The notes beneath the pieces were generated by a model that saw only the letters and a list, made by a program, of their open reading frames with translations, was not told the DNA's origin and ran no database searches. From assembly GCA_903834625.1 (NCBI GenBank), contig CAILJQ010000129.1:1-36164 (forward strand): 36,164 nt of DNA. Reading direction: 5' to 3'. Both the position numbers and the translations under genes were made by a program. Numbering within the stretch: position 1 is the first letter of the stretch; each line of letters starts with the position of its first letter. Positions 6,840 through 15,510 of the stretch are shown here, piece after piece. This DNA is from an uncultured Bacteroidota bacterium. Lineage in GTDB: Bacteria > Bacteroidota > Bacteroidia > UKL13-3.

Positions 6840-7808
6840 ATGAAGTTTTTGTTATTTGGAATGGCAGTTTTTTTGGGGTTTGATTCACCTTGTTACTCTT
6901 GGGGCTTTTATGCGCACAAACAAATAAATCAATTGGCCGTATTTGCACTGCCTGGTGAGATGTTCCCATTTTATAAAAGAAACATCAACTACATAACCGA
7001 GCATGCCGTAGATCCAGATAAGAGAAGGTATTTGGTAAAAGGAGAGGATGTAAAACATTATATCGACCTCGATTTATACGAACGCTCAATTCCATTAGAT
7101 ACTATTCCATTTACCTACAAAGAAGCAGTTCAAAAATATGGTAAAGACAGCCTACATGCCAATGGAATTGTGCCTTGGAATATTCAATGGAAATTGCAAG
7201 AACTCTCAGCAGCATTTGCTTCGCGCAACGAATTGCTAATCCTAAAAATTTCATCAGAATTAGGACACTACATTGCAGATGCACATGTTCCATTGCATAC
7301 CACTTCTAACTATAATGGCCAACAAACCAATCAACATGGAATACATGGGTTCTTTGAAACTCGTTTACCAGAGCTCTTCATGCAGCAATATGACTTTTTT
7401 GTTGCGCCAGCAAACTATATTTACCATCCTTTGCAATTTACCTGGGAGGCTGTTTCGGGCAGTTATGCTTGCCTCGACTCTGTATTTTTCTACGAGCATT
7501 TGGTTCAAACCGAAACCAAGCCAAGTCTTAAATATGTGTTTGAACCTAAAGGAACCTCATTGGTAAAAGTATATTCACCAGCCATGAGCGAGAAATATCA
7601 CCATTATTTGAAGGGAATGGTAGAGCGTAGAATGCGTGCAGCCATTTTTGCAGTGTCTTGCTTTTGGTACACCGCATGGGTAAATGGCGGTCAGCCCAAT
7701 TTAGATGATTTGAGAAACAAGAATTTACCCGTCATAGATTCTGTTAACCTAGAATTATCAGGTGATTTACCCAATCAAAAAATGATTGGAAGGCAAGAAA
7801 ATGAGTAA
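6840..7808 (+). CDS. Exported zinc-dependent phospholipase C / S1-P1 nuclease-fold enzyme
   Basis: A 322-residue phosphodiesterase-fold protein. A signal peptide (1-20) would leave Trp21 as the mature N-terminus; in this superfamily the N-terminal Trp is itself a zinc ligand, and H26 follows at the P1-nuclease distance. Other candidate ligands: D58 or D60, H73, H143 with D147 and H153 in ELGHYIADAHVPLHT, and H169 with E173 in HGFFE. The H-x3-D-x5-H and H-x3-E spacings match Bacillus cereus phospholipase C, where the last ligand is Glu rather than the Asp of S1/P1 nucleases. Substrate (phospholipid or nucleic acid) is therefore open. The ATG lies very close to any possible promoter; no clear -33/-7 pair is seen. 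Confidence 0.82.
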   Translation: MKFLLFGMAVFLGFDSPCYSWGFYAHKQINQLAVFALPGEMFPFYKRNINYITEHAVDPDKRRYLVKGEDVKHYIDLDLYERSIPLDTIPFTYKEAVQKYGKDSLHANGIVPWNIQWKLQELSAAFASRNELLILKISSELGHYIADAHVPLHTTSNYNGQQTNQHGIHGFFETRLPELFMQQYDFFVAPANYIYHPLQFTWEAVSGSYACLDSVFFYEHLVQTETKPSLKYVFEPKGTSLVKVYSPAMSEKYHHYLKGMVERRMRAAIFAVSCFWYTAWVNGGQPNLDDLRNKNLPVIDSVNLELSGDLPNQKMIGRQENE

Positions 7809-7850
7809 ATTGTTAAGCCTTAAGCCATCTATTTTTGTGCATAACTTGTT

Positions 7851-7881
7851 TTTGCAAGGTTGTGCACCTCCTTTATTTTTG
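7851..7881 (+). promoter_or_regulatory. Promoter of dnaN
   Basis: TTTG at 7851-7854, a 19-base spacer and TATTTTTG at 7874-7881 match the Bacteroidota consensus exactly. The transcript would have a leader of roughly 54 bases, A-rich before the ATG. Confidence 0.75.
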
Positions 7882-7941
7882 TTTGCAGGTGGAAATTGCT
7901 TTTTCACCTAATTATCCTGTAACTTAAAACATACCAAAACA

Positions 7942-9063
7942 ATGAAGTTTATTGTAAATAGCAGTGTATTGTTGCGCCATTTGTCTTATATAGACGGTGT
8001 AGTAGTGTCAAAGCCCATCATTCCAATTTTGAACAATTTTTTGTTTGATATTAAGGATGGTGTGTTAACGATTCATTCTACTGATTTGGAGACAACCATG
8101 AACACCAGCATAAAGGTAGATGCCAAAGAAGACGTGTCAATTGCCATTCCTTCTAAAACTACCCTTGAACTTCTTAAAACTTTGGCCGACCAACCATTGG
8201 CCTTCTCCATCAATGAGGAAAAAGGTTCTGTAGAAATTAAATATGAAAGCGGTCGTTTTAAACTTACCGCTCAAAAAGGTGAAGAGTTTCCTAAAACACC
8301 AGAAGTAGAAGGTGCGAGCACTTTTGAAATTGGTTCAAAAATACTGCAAAAGGCTATTAACAAAACCGTTTTTGCCACCAGCAGCGATGAACTTAGGTTA
8401 AACCTTACGGGAGTATACCTGCAATTGTTCAAAAACAACATCACCTTTGTAGCTACAGACGCCAATCGTTTGGTGCGTTTTACCAGAAACGATGTGAAGC
8501 CAGGTACCGAAGAAGCCTTGATTCTTCCTAAAAAGGCATTGAATTTGTTAAAATCGTGCCTGCCAAATGACGATACCCAAGTAAAAGTTCATTTCAACCG
8601 CCAGAACGCCTATTTCCAAATGGGAGATGTGAGTTTGATTTGTCGTTTAATTGATGAAAAATACCCTGATTATCGCGCCGTAATTCCTACAGAAAATCCA
8701 AACAAATTAACCATCGATCGTGGTGAGTTTTTAATGGCTGTTAAGCGTGTAAGTATTACCTCAAATAAAACCACGCATCAAATACGATTGAAATTGGCTG
8801 GTAGCGAACTTACTATTAGCGCAGAGGATATTGATTTTGAAAACGAATCACAAGAGAAACTTACTTGCTCTTATGAAGGTGAAGACATGGAAATTGGGTT
8901 TAACTCAAAATACCTACTCGAAATGCTTAATACCATGGATGCTTCTCAGGTTGTATTAGAATTATCTCAGCCAAATAGGGCTGGTGTAATTGTGCCTGCA
9001 GAAGGTGAAGCAGACGAAGATATCTTAATGCTTATTATGCCAATGATGTTGAATAACTACTAA
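7942..9063 (+). CDS. dnaN: DNA polymerase III sliding clamp (beta subunit)
   Basis: The ring-shaped processivity clamp of the replicative polymerase, also the landing site for repair proteins. The 373-residue length fits three clamp domains. Recognisable segments: the N-terminal MKFIVNSSVLLRHLSYIDGVV and PILNNFLFDI, the central FATSSDELRLNLTGVYLQL, DANRLVRF and EKYPDYRAVIP, and the C-terminal ILMLIMPMMLNNY, where the last residues line the peptide-binding pocket. It has its own promoter and is not next to dnaA or recF here, as is common in Bacteroidota. It converges on the unknown envelope gene with only 10 bases between stops. Confidence 0.98.
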   Translation: MKFIVNSSVLLRHLSYIDGVVVSKPIIPILNNFLFDIKDGVLTIHSTDLETTMNTSIKVDAKEDVSIAIPSKTTLELLKTLADQPLAFSINEEKGSVEIKYESGRFKLTAQKGEEFPKTPEVEGASTFEIGSKILQKAINKTVFATSSDELRLNLTGVYLQLFKNNITFVATDANRLVRFTRNDVKPGTEEALILPKKALNLLKSCLPNDDTQVKVHFNRQNAYFQMGDVSLICRLIDEKYPDYRAVIPTENPNKLTIDRGEFLMAVKRVSITSNKTTHQIRLKLAGSELTISAEDIDFENESQEKLTCSYEGEDMEIGFNSKYLLEMLNTMDASQVVLELSQPNRAGVIVPAEGEADEDILMLIMPMMLNNY

Positions 9064-9073
9064 GCTTTATCGC

Positions 9074-10291
9074 TTAGCTTGGTATTCTTCCTAGTTGCAG
9101 TTTACTGTTAACTTTCTTTAAAATCTTCCTAAAATCTTCTGGATAATAGCCAGAGGTTTTTACACGCCTGAAATAATTCATTGGGTCGCCTCCTACAAAG
9201 ATGCCCATACTGTTAATGCCTGTGTTATAAGGTGCTCCCAGTTGTACAAAATGTTCGTCATAAAAATACAAGGCATAATCTGGTGTTCTTGTATATGCCG
9301 AAACATCCTCAATAAATGAGGCTATCATGTAATTGGCAGTATCAAAGCTTACATCTGATTTGGGTTGCAATTGATCATCTACAAACACCCCTTTAAAATC
9401 GCCTCTATTCACTCTATTGGCATTGCTATTCATAAAGAACTCTACCTTACAAAAATCAAAATTAGCCCTAAACTCTTTGATGATATTGAGGTTTGTTTGC
9501 TCCTGTAGTTTACGTACGTAGCCTGCATCCGTTAGTTTTTGTTCTTGCATCAATTGTGAAATGAGCTTTTCATCTGGTTCTTCTAGCATAACCAATAATG
9601 TTCCTTGCGCTCGCTTGTTCAGCTCTTTTACCTGATTTTCTTCTGACCCATTAATCTTATTTCTAATTCTCACTGCGCTCAACCTAATCCCTACCTCAAT
9701 AGTACTTGGCCTTCCTTTAAAATATTGAGCGGTAGATGTATTGGTAAAACTGTGAACATACTTCATTTCAAAACTTGCTACATCACCCATGTTAACCGTT
9801 ATTCCAGCCATGGCGCAAAGGTCTATGTTGCCCTGCAGGTTTAAATTTTGGGTGTCTGAACCTATTTCTTTGTATGAACCAAATTCCATTAGTGAAGAGG
9901 ACGAAAAGGTTAAATAGGAGGGCCTCACACCAATAAACAAACGTAAATCGTCCGACATTCTATCTGGAACATAATTCACATAAAAACTTAAATCAAGGTA
10001 TTTGCTTTTAAATTTTTTATCGCTGTTTTTATCTCTAAACCCCGCACTAGCCATTGCTGCCTCAACAGTATAATCTAACCTATTTAAAAAAGAATTGCTG
10101 TGGTAAGGGCTGAATGGATTTTGGAAAAACACCCCATAACTTGTGTATGAGCTCCCAACATAATTGTCATATCTGCTATGAATGGTTGAAAAATTCCCAT
10201 TTAATATCATCCCATAATTAGGCTCTTGTAATCTTTGCGCCTGACTTTCTAGGGATAGGAGCGACAATAACATTGCTACAATTTTTTTCAT
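9074..10291 (-). CDS. Exported protein of unknown function, outer-membrane-like N-terminal part
   Basis: I do not recognise this 405-residue protein. A signal peptide (1-18, ending LESQA before QRLQEP) shows export. Residues about 20-215 alternate polar and hydrophobic residues with aromatic strand ends (YLDLSFYVNYVPD, LRLFIGVRPSYLTF, VASFEMKYVHSF, IEVGIRLSAVRIRN), as in outer-membrane beta-barrels. Residues about 220-405 look globular, with a charged helix-rich stretch (EKLISQLMQEQKLTDAGYV) and a later part containing YALYFYDEHFVQLG and FVGGDPMNYF. It begins four bases after the queG stop, so it is likely cotranscribed with queG, though no functional link is evident. A structural envelope role is inference only. 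Confidence 0.7.
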   Translation of the reverse strand: MKKIVAMLLSLLSLESQAQRLQEPNYGMILNGNFSTIHSRYDNYVGSSYTSYGVFFQNPFSPYHSNSFLNRLDYTVEAAMASAGFRDKNSDKKFKSKYLDLSFYVNYVPDRMSDDLRLFIGVRPSYLTFSSSSLMEFGSYKEIGSDTQNLNLQGNIDLCAMAGITVNMGDVASFEMKYVHSFTNTSTAQYFKGRPSTIEVGIRLSAVRIRNKINGSEENQVKELNKRAQGTLLVMLEEPDEKLISQLMQEQKLTDAGYVRKLQEQTNLNIIKEFRANFDFCKVEFFMNSNANRVNRGDFKGVFVDDQLQPKSDVSFDTANYMIASFIEDVSAYTRTPDYALYFYDEHFVQLGAPYNTGINSMGIFVGGDPMNYFRRVKTSGYYPEDFRKILKKVNSKLQLGRIPS

Positions 10292-10295
10292 AATT

Positions 10296-11264
10296 CTATT
10301 TAATCACAAAGTCAACATTTCTTTTCAATCCGTTGTATTTGGTTCTTTTGATGGCAGAGTTCTTAAATACTTTTCCAAATACCTCCTCACTTATTTCAAT
10401 AAAGCTGTTATAGTCCAAATCCAAGAGTTCTTTTTTCGGTTCGAACCGAGGTTCTTGGTGCTTTTGAGCAAACCTATTCCATGGACAAACATCCATGCAT
10501 ACATCGCAGCCAAATACCCAATTATTGAACTTTCCTTTCATTTCCGTTGGTATAGCTTCTTTGAGTTCAATGGTAAAATAGCTGATGCATTTACTTCCAT
10601 CAACTTGCTGCGGTGCGATGATAGCCTCGGTTGGACAAGCATCTATGCAGGCGGTGCATGTTCCGCAATGGTCAGAAACAACGCCATCTGGAACCAGGTC
10701 AAGGTCTATGATTAATTCAGCAAGAAAGAAATAAGAGCCTGCTTTTTTATGGATGATATTTCCATTTTTACCCATCCATCCTAAGCCACTTTTAACAGCC
10801 CAAGTCTTTTCTAAAACCGGCGCAGAATCAACAAATACTCGGCCCTCAACGGCTCCTATATGTTCTTGAATGGAGCTAAAAAGATCTTTGAGTTTATCTT
10901 TTACTACCAAATGATAATCTTCACCATAGGCATATTGCGAGATTTTTAGGGGTTCGATATCAAGTTTCTCAGGGTTATGATAAGGATATAAAAAACTCAC
11001 CACCGATTTGGCTCCTGGCACAAGAAGGGTTGGATTTAAGCGTTTATCGAAATGATTTTCCATATAATGCATTTCTCCATGTCGCTGCTCCTTTAACCAT
11101 TTTTCTAATCGTGGCGCTTCATCAGATAAATAGCCTGCCTTAGAAATACCACAGGAATAAAAACCTAGTCGTTTGGCCTCAGCCTTAATAAAATCGGTAT
11201 TTTGCTGTTTGTTCAAGTCAGATGCAATATATAAATGATTGGGCAGAATTCCTTTAATAGACAT
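10296..11264 (-). CDS. queG: Epoxyqueuosine reductase (start revised)
   Basis: Catalyses the last step of queuosine synthesis in tRNA, reducing epoxyqueuosine with cobalamin and two [4Fe-4S] clusters. The ferredoxin-like motifs are [12 protein letters not shown] and [11 protein letters not shown], with the single Cys of GSKCISY completing the second set; [12 protein letters not shown] and GLGWMGKNG are active-site segments of the family. The frame is open to an ATG at 11291, but the nine extra codons would run through the hairpin that ends the upstream rng transcript (11271-11303). ATG at 11264 (MSIKGIL) lies just past its T-rich tail and gives 322 residues, closer to normal, so I use it. The GGTTCGAACC decamer occurs at 10438-10447 within the codons of PRFEPK. 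Confidence 0.95.
   Translation of the reverse strand: MSIKGILPNHLYIASDLNKQQNTDFIKAEAKRLGFYSCGISKAGYLSDEAPRLEKWLKEQRHGEMHYMENHFDKRLNPTLLVPGAKSVVSFLYPYHNPEKLDIEPLKISQYAYGEDYHLVVKDKLKDLFSSIQEHIGAVEGRVFVDSAPVLEKTWAVKSGLGWMGKNGNIIHKKAGSYFFLAELIIDLDLVPDGVVSDHCGTCTACIDACPTEAIIAPQQVDGSKCISYFTIELKEAIPTEMKGKFNNWVFGCDVCMDVCPWNRFAQKHQEPRFEPKKELLDLDYNSFIEISEEVFGKVFKNSAIKRTKYNGLKRNVDFVIK
10438..10447. repeat. GGTTCGAACC palindrome inside queG
   Basis: A copy of the recurring decamer, extended to TTCGGTTCGAACCGAG (10435-10450), encoding RFEP in queG on the minus strand. Confidence 0.5.
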
Positions 11265-11303
11265 AAACAAAAACGCCCCTATATGATACATACAAGGGCG
11301 TTT
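11265..11303 (-). terminator. Terminator downstream of the RNase G/E gene
   Basis: AAACGCCC (11271-11278) pairs perfectly with GGGCGTTT (11296-11303) around a 17-base loop. On the minus strand the stem is followed by TTGTTT (11270-11265). It lies between the rng stop and the ATG of queG at 11264. Confidence 0.65.
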
Positions 11304-11320
11304 AGGGTAAGCTAAAAGGT

Positions 11321-12877
11321 TTATAAAATTACTTCTTCCCCTTTGGCATCTATAAATTTATAGTTAATCAAATGCATGCTTTGATTAGGTGTAACTTTAA
11401 TCCATTGTTTGTATTGGCGCCACCAACGGAACCTTGGCGAGCGAAGCCAACCATCCTTTAAGAAGGCAGCTAAGAATGGGTGTACCTCAATGCTAAATCC
11501 TTTTAGATTTAAGTTCTCAATTAAGTATTTAATGTGGCTTTCAATATCATCAACAATACTTACACTCGATTGTATTTCGCCACTTCCCATGCAACTAGGA
11601 CACTTCTCGTTGGTTACCACAGCCATTTCTGGTCTTACCCTTTGACGGGTAATTTGTATCAAACCAAACGGACTCATTGGAAGAATTTTGTGCTTGGCTC
11701 TATCTGTTTTCATTACATCTTTCAATCGCTCATATACAAGTTTGCGATTTCCAGCTGTTTTAAGATCAATTAAGTCAATTACAATAATTCCCCCCAAATC
11801 GCGCAACCTTAATTGGCGTGCAATTTCTTCAACGGCTTCAATATTTACTTTAAGCGCATTTTCCTCTTGGTTTTCACCTTTGTTAGAGGTGTTCCCAGAG
11901 TTCACATCAATAACATGTAATGCCTCAGTGTGCTCTATGATGAGGTAGGAGCCTCCCATAAAATTCACCTCTTTCCCAAAGCTTGTTTTGATTTGTTTCT
12001 CAACACCAAACTGCTCAAAAATGGGTAATTTACCCGTATACAATTTCACAATATTTTCCAACTCAGGCGACTTACTCTTCAGGTAATTCTTGATTTTATT
12101 ATAAAGAAAATTGTCGTTTATCTGAATATTGGTATATGTCTCATTTACCAAATCTCTAACTAGGGTAAGGGTTCTATCGTTTTCACCTAAAACCTTTTGG
12201 GGTGGTTTGGCATCTTTGAGTTGTTTACACATCTCATTCCATTTCCCCATTAAATCTTTCAGGTCGTTTTGCAAATCTTCTATGCTTTCACCTTCGGCAT
12301 TGGTGCGAATAATCACTCCAAAATTTTCTGGTCTAATAGCATTCACCGCCTCTTTGAGACGTTTGCGTTCGTCTTGTTTGACAATTTTCTTAGAGATACT
12401 AATAGAATTATCAAAAGGCATCATCACTAAAAAGCGACCTGCCAAGGAGAGTTCTGAGGTTAAACGTGGACCTTTGTTAGATATAGGCTCTTTGCTTACC
12501 TGTATTAAAACTTGTTGATTTCTTTTAAGGAGCTCGTTTATTTTGCCTCCTTTGTTGATATCCACTTCTAAGTGCTCTGCGCGGATACTATTTTCTTTAG
12601 GACGGGAGCTACGCAGGATGCGCGTAAACTTTTGAGTAGATTGGAACTGTGGACCTAAGTCTAAATAATGAAGGAAGGCATCTTTTTCGTGGCCAACATC
12701 AATAAATGCGGCATTTAGGCCAGGCATTATTTTACCAACTGTACCTAAATAGACATCTCCAACCTGGAAGTTATTGTCAACCTTTTCATGGTGTAATTCA
12801 ATAAGCTTTCGGTCTTTGAGTATAGCTATATCTACCCCTCCCGATGGGTTTGAATTGATAATTAATTCGTAATTCAC
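11321..12877 (-). CDS. rng: Ribonuclease G/E family endoribonuclease
   Basis: Single-strand-specific endoribonuclease for rRNA maturation and mRNA decay. At 518 residues it is RNase G-sized, without the long disordered tail of enterobacterial RNase E. Domains in order: an S1-like RNA-binding part (about 35-125, starting [22 protein letters not shown]), a 5'-sensor/RNase H-like part, and the DNase I-like catalytic core with metal-binding Asp residues in HVIDVNSG and VIDLIDL. The zinc-link motif CPSCMGSG joins protomers in this family. The start codon is GTG at 12877, before [12 protein letters not shown], the normal beginning. A 14-bp hairpin at 12963-12999 separates it from the upstream small gene; terminators on both sides suggest a largely separate transcript. 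Confidence 0.95.
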   Translation of the reverse strand: MNYELIINSNPSGGVDIAILKDRKLIELHHEKVDNNFQVGDVYLGTVGKIMPGLNAAFIDVGHEKDAFLHYLDLGPQFQSTQKFTRILRSSRPKENSIRAEHLEVDINKGGKINELLKRNQQVLIQVSKEPISNKGPRLTSELSLAGRFLVMMPFDNSISISKKIVKQDERKRLKEAVNAIRPENFGVIIRTNAEGESIEDLQNDLKDLMGKWNEMCKQLKDAKPPQKVLGENDRTLTLVRDLVNETYTNIQINDNFLYNKIKNYLKSKSPELENIVKLYTGKLPIFEQFGVEKQIKTSFGKEVNFMGGSYLIIEHTEALHVIDVNSGNTSNKGENQEENALKVNIEAVEEIARQLRLRDLGGIIVIDLIDLKTAGNRKLVYERLKDVMKTDRAKHKILPMSPFGLIQITRQRVRPEMAVVTNEKCPSCMGSGEIQSSVSIVDDIESHIKYLIENLNLKGFSIEVHPFLAAFLKDGWLRSPRFRWWRQYKQWIKVTPNQSMHLINYKFIDAKGEEVIL

Positions 12878-12962
12878 TGCAATAATATGTTAGGCAATCA
12901 GCATTTGTTGCTGTTGCAATGTGAGGGAGGGTAATAATTGGATAACTTAAGAGGATAGAACA

Positions 12963-12999
12963 GAAAAAGAAGTAAGGAACTTAAACTTACTTCTTTTTC
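12963..12999. terminator. 14-bp perfect hairpin between the small basic gene and rng
   Basis: GAAAAAGAAGTAAG (12963-12976) pairs without mismatch with CTTACTTCTTTTTC (12986-12999), nine-base loop. It starts nine bases after the stop of the 29-residue gene. The stem ends in an A/T run but no long T tail follows, so partial termination or an RNA-stability element are both possible. A leader role for rng, whose relatives are autoregulated in other bacteria, is speculative. Confidence 0.6.
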
Positions 13000-13007
13000 A
13001 ATTCAGA

Positions 13008-13097
13008 TTACTTCTTCTTGTGTCTGTTCTTACGAAGACGTTTTTTGCGTTTGTGGGTTGCGATTTTATGACGCTTTCTTTTTTTACCGCTTGGCAT
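13008..13097 (-). CDS. 29-residue Lys/Arg-rich ribosomal-protein-like small protein (AURKAIP1/COX24-like)
   Basis: A complete tiny gene reading MPSGKKRKRHKIATHK and then a run of Lys, Arg and His residues to TAA. More than half of the residues are basic. The pattern GKKRKRHK..HKRKKRLRKNR resembles the AURKAIP1/COX24 C-terminal domain found in small bacterial ribosome-associated proteins such as mycobacterial bS22; this match is from memory, not a search. It starts one base after the TPR gene stop (TAA, C, ATG), which in turn overlaps HU, so translation is probably coupled. A role at the ribosome or on RNA is inferred from composition. A hairpin follows nine bases downstream. Confidence 0.82.
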   Translation of the reverse strand: MPSGKKRKRHKIATHKRKKRLRKNRHKKK

Positions 13098-13098
13098 G

Positions 13099-13941
13099 TT
13101 AATTAGATTTTTTTAGGTTATTAATCGTGATTTCAATGTTCTTTTTAGCCTCTGCATCTGGCACCAATCCTTTAAAAGTTTCAAAAGCCTTAATGGCTTC
13201 ATTCTTCTTACCCATCTGGCTATATGCCTCGCCAAGGTAATAATAAAACTCGGGATTCATAGGTTGAATACGAGTGAGCGCTTCAAATCGGGCTGCTGCC
13301 TTATCAATTTGGCCACTTCTCATAGACAACATACCTAGTGTATAGTTGGCGTCAATATTATTTGAATCTCTTCTCGTAACATCTTTTAACAACTGTACGC
13401 CTTTCATGATATCGAGGTCGTTTTGAATGTAACAAACTGCCAAGGTATTTTTAGCCTCAATGTTATTTTCATTGAGAGTAACTACCTTTTCTAAGGCCTG
13501 AATGGCTTGTTTATAGCCATAAATTTGCATAGAAGTGTCTTGACAGGTTGTGGCAAACTCGTAAAATCTCAAGCCTGAATTAAACCATGAATTTTCGTCA
13601 TTTAGTCTACCCGCAACTTTTGAAAAATACTGAGCTGAAACAAGCTTAAAACCTAAAGAATCCCAAAGGGAGACCAAAGATGCTATTTCATATATCTTAG
13701 CTTCAGGGGCAGAAGCTATTTTGGTTTGCTCAATAATTTGTTGCCAGGTTTCAGGAGAAACCGAGTCTTGAAGATGGCTCAGGTACTCATTAAAATCAAA
13801 CGGCTTCACCTGCTCCAAACCCGCTTTTTGCGGGGTAGGGAGTACATCAGGCGTGGATGATTTGTAATTCAGGTAAACCAGAATTCCAACCAAACCAAGC
13901 AGTACTGCTAAAATGATTACCTGAGCTTTGTTGAATTGCAT
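13099..13941 (-). CDS. Membrane-anchored TPR protein
   Basis: A 280-residue protein with one N-terminal hydrophobic segment (about 8-26, VIILAVLLGLVGILVYLNY) that should anchor it in the inner membrane with the rest outside the cytoplasm. Residues about 145-275 hold TPR-like helical pairs, such as NIEAKNTLAVCYIQ, NIDANYTLGMLSMRSGQIDKAAARF and NPEFYYYLGEAYSQMGKKNEAIKAF. Its ATG overlaps the last base of the HU stop (TAATG), so it is translationally coupled to the HU gene. A scaffold or assembly role is usual for such proteins; the partner is unknown. Confidence 0.85.
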   Translation of the reverse strand: MQFNKAQVIILAVLLGLVGILVYLNYKSSTPDVLPTPQKAGLEQVKPFDFNEYLSHLQDSVSPETWQQIIEQTKIASAPEAKIYEIASLVSLWDSLGFKLVSAQYFSKVAGRLNDENSWFNSGLRFYEFATTCQDTSMQIYGYKQAIQALEKVVTLNENNIEAKNTLAVCYIQNDLDIMKGVQLLKDVTRRDSNNIDANYTLGMLSMRSGQIDKAAARFEALTRIQPMNPEFYYYLGEAYSQMGKKNEAIKAFETFKGLVPDAEAKKNIEITINNLKKSN

Positions 13942-14282
13942 TAAGCTTCTTTTAAGGCTTGTTTAGCTTCTGCTTCTCTTTTAGCAGCAGTTGATTTAAC
14001 TACCTCACTTTTCTTGATTTTCTCAACAAAAGTTTTTGCTGGTTTAAAAGATGGAATGTAATGCTCATCAATTACCATAGCAGTATTTTTAGAAATATTG
14101 CGGGCAATTTTCTTTGCGCGTCTTTTGATGATAAATGATCCAAAACCACGGAAATAAACGTTCTTTCCTTCTGTCATGTTGTTACGAACCACTTTAAAAA
14201 ATGATTCAACTACTTCCTGCACTTGGTTTTTTTCTACCCCTGTTTTCAGTGAAATCTCTTGGATAATTTCTGCTTTAGTCAT
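13941..14282 (-). CDS. HU/IHF-family DNA-binding protein with basic tail
   Basis: Nucleoid protein of the HU/IHF family: MTKAEIIQEISLKTGVEKNQVQEVVESFF forms the helical part and VYFRGFGSFIIKRRAKKIARN the beta arm base. The domain ends near residue 90 (IPSFKPAKTFVEKIK, the usual terminal motif); a further 20 or so residues rich in Lys, Ala and Glu (TAAKREAEAKQALKEA) form an extension beyond the normal 90-residue length. It heads an operon with the TPR gene and the 29-residue basic gene. A TACATTTG box lies upstream at 14351-14358. It diverges from mutY. Confidence 0.93.
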   Translation of the reverse strand: MTKAEIIQEISLKTGVEKNQVQEVVESFFKVVRNNMTEGKNVYFRGFGSFIIKRRAKKIARNISKNTAMVIDEHYIPSFKPAKTFVEKIKKSEVVKSTAAKREAEAKQALKEA

Positions 14283-14350
14283 TGTTAATCTGTATTATAT
14301 GATTGAATGTTTTTACCTTTTAAGGCCCTTTTCATATGCGTAAGGGGTTG

Positions 14351-14358
14351 CAAATGTA
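14351..14358 (-). promoter_or_regulatory. Candidate -7 box of the HU operon
   Basis: Minus-strand TACATTTG matches TAnnTTTG and would give a leader of about 60 bases. A matching -33 TTTG is not evident. Confidence 0.4.
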
Positions 14359-14424
14359 TGTATTAGAACTGAAAATTGATGTTTTTTTTATAAAATATTT
14401 GAATTTTCTTGCCGTCCCTTACAC

Positions 14425-15456
14425 ATGCTGCAAAAACAACTGCTTCTTTGGTACAACCAAAACAAACGTAATCTCCCCTGGAGAAATACCGAAAATCCTT
14501 ATTTAATATGGTTGTCGGAGGTTATCCTACAACAAACTCGCGTGCAACAAGGTTTACCTTACTTCCAACGTTTTGTTGAAAATTACCCAAGTATTTCTGA
14601 TTTGGCTCGAGCCGAAGAAGACGAGGTAATGAAACTCTGGCAAGGATTGGGATATTATAGCCGGGCCAGAAATATGCACCAAACCGCAAAATTGATCGTA
14701 AATGAACATCAAGGTGTTTTCCCTCATACTTATGAAAAGCTGCTATTGTTAAAAGGAATTGGACCCTATACAGCAGCTGCAATTGCTAGCTTTGCTTTTC
14801 ATGAACCTGTGGCCGTGTTAGATGGAAATGTCTTTAGGGTTTTGGCGAGATTACATGCCGTTGATTTGCCCATTAACCAAAGCAGCTCTAGAAAATTGTT
14901 TCAAGAACATGCACAAAATTTTCTAGATAAAAAAAATCCTGCTACCCACAACCAAGCCATCATGGAATTGGGTTCACAAATTTGCACGCCCACTCAGCCT
15001 AAATGTGAAGAATGCCCAATTGCTGCCTCTTGTATTGCAAACAAATTGAAGCAACAAAACAAATTCCCTATCAAAGAAAAAAAGTTAAAAATTAAACATC
15101 GATTCTTATACTATTTTTGGATATCCGTGGGTTCAGAAATTTCAGTATTTAAAAGGGGAGAGGGAGATATTTGGCAAAACCTGTACGACCTACCATTTAT
15201 TGAATCAGCCCATGAATTAACCCAAGAAGAATTTTTAACCTTGATGACAAAAAAGAACATCATTTCAAAGGTAAACTTGGAAGATTTTGTTTTTGAGGCA
15301 AAGCATGTTTTAACGCATCAACGACTTTTTGCAAAATTTTACACCCTTAAATTGAATGAAAAGCCTGAGCTACAAGAGCCTATTATATGGGTTCAAACCG
15401 AACAATTTAAACAACTCCCTATACCAAGATTATTAGATAAATTTATTAAGCGGTAG
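14425..15456 (+). CDS. mutY: A/G-specific adenine DNA glycosylase
   Basis: Removes adenine mispaired with 8-oxoguanine. The 343-residue protein has all expected parts: LPWRNTENPYLIWLSEVILQQT with catalytic E32, the helix-hairpin-helix LLLLKGIGPYTAAAI (about 106-120), catalytic D133 in VLDGNVFRV, and the [4Fe-4S] loop C187-x6-C194-x2-C197-x5-C203. The C-terminal half (from about 220) is the NUDIX-like 8-oxoG recognition domain. It is followed by ssb, gldE and gldD, an order known from gliding Bacteroidota. Stop codon TAG. Confidence 0.97.
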   Translation: MLQKQLLLWYNQNKRNLPWRNTENPYLIWLSEVILQQTRVQQGLPYFQRFVENYPSISDLARAEEDEVMKLWQGLGYYSRARNMHQTAKLIVNEHQGVFPHTYEKLLLLKGIGPYTAAAIASFAFHEPVAVLDGNVFRVLARLHAVDLPINQSSSRKLFQEHAQNFLDKKNPATHNQAIMELGSQICTPTQPKCEECPIAASCIANKLKQQNKFPIKEKKLKIKHRFLYYFWISVGSEISVFKRGEGDIWQNLYDLPFIESAHELTQEEFLTLMTKKNIISKVNLEDFVFEAKHVLTHQRLFAKFYTLKLNEKPELQEPIIWVQTEQFKQLPIPRLLDKFIKR

Positions 15457-15478
15457 AATATGTTTCATAAGTGGGTTG

Positions 15479-15486
15479 TATTTTTG
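15479..15486 (+). promoter_or_regulatory. Candidate -7 box upstream of ssb
   Basis: TATTTTTG fits TAnnTTTG, 24 bases before the ssb ATG; no convincing -33 element, so readthrough from mutY may be the main route. Confidence 0.35.
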
Positions 15487-15510
15487 AAGACCTAAAACAC
15501 ACACCGTCGT

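Noticed and set aside
9060-9077. CTAAGC..GCTTAG hairpin between dnaN and the convergent envelope gene as a terminator
   Set aside because: Only six base pairs, no T-run, and both stop codons lie inside it.
10455-10715. 86-codon open frame on the plus strand across queG
   Set aside because: Antisense to conserved QueG Fe-S motifs; no family resemblance and no promoter.
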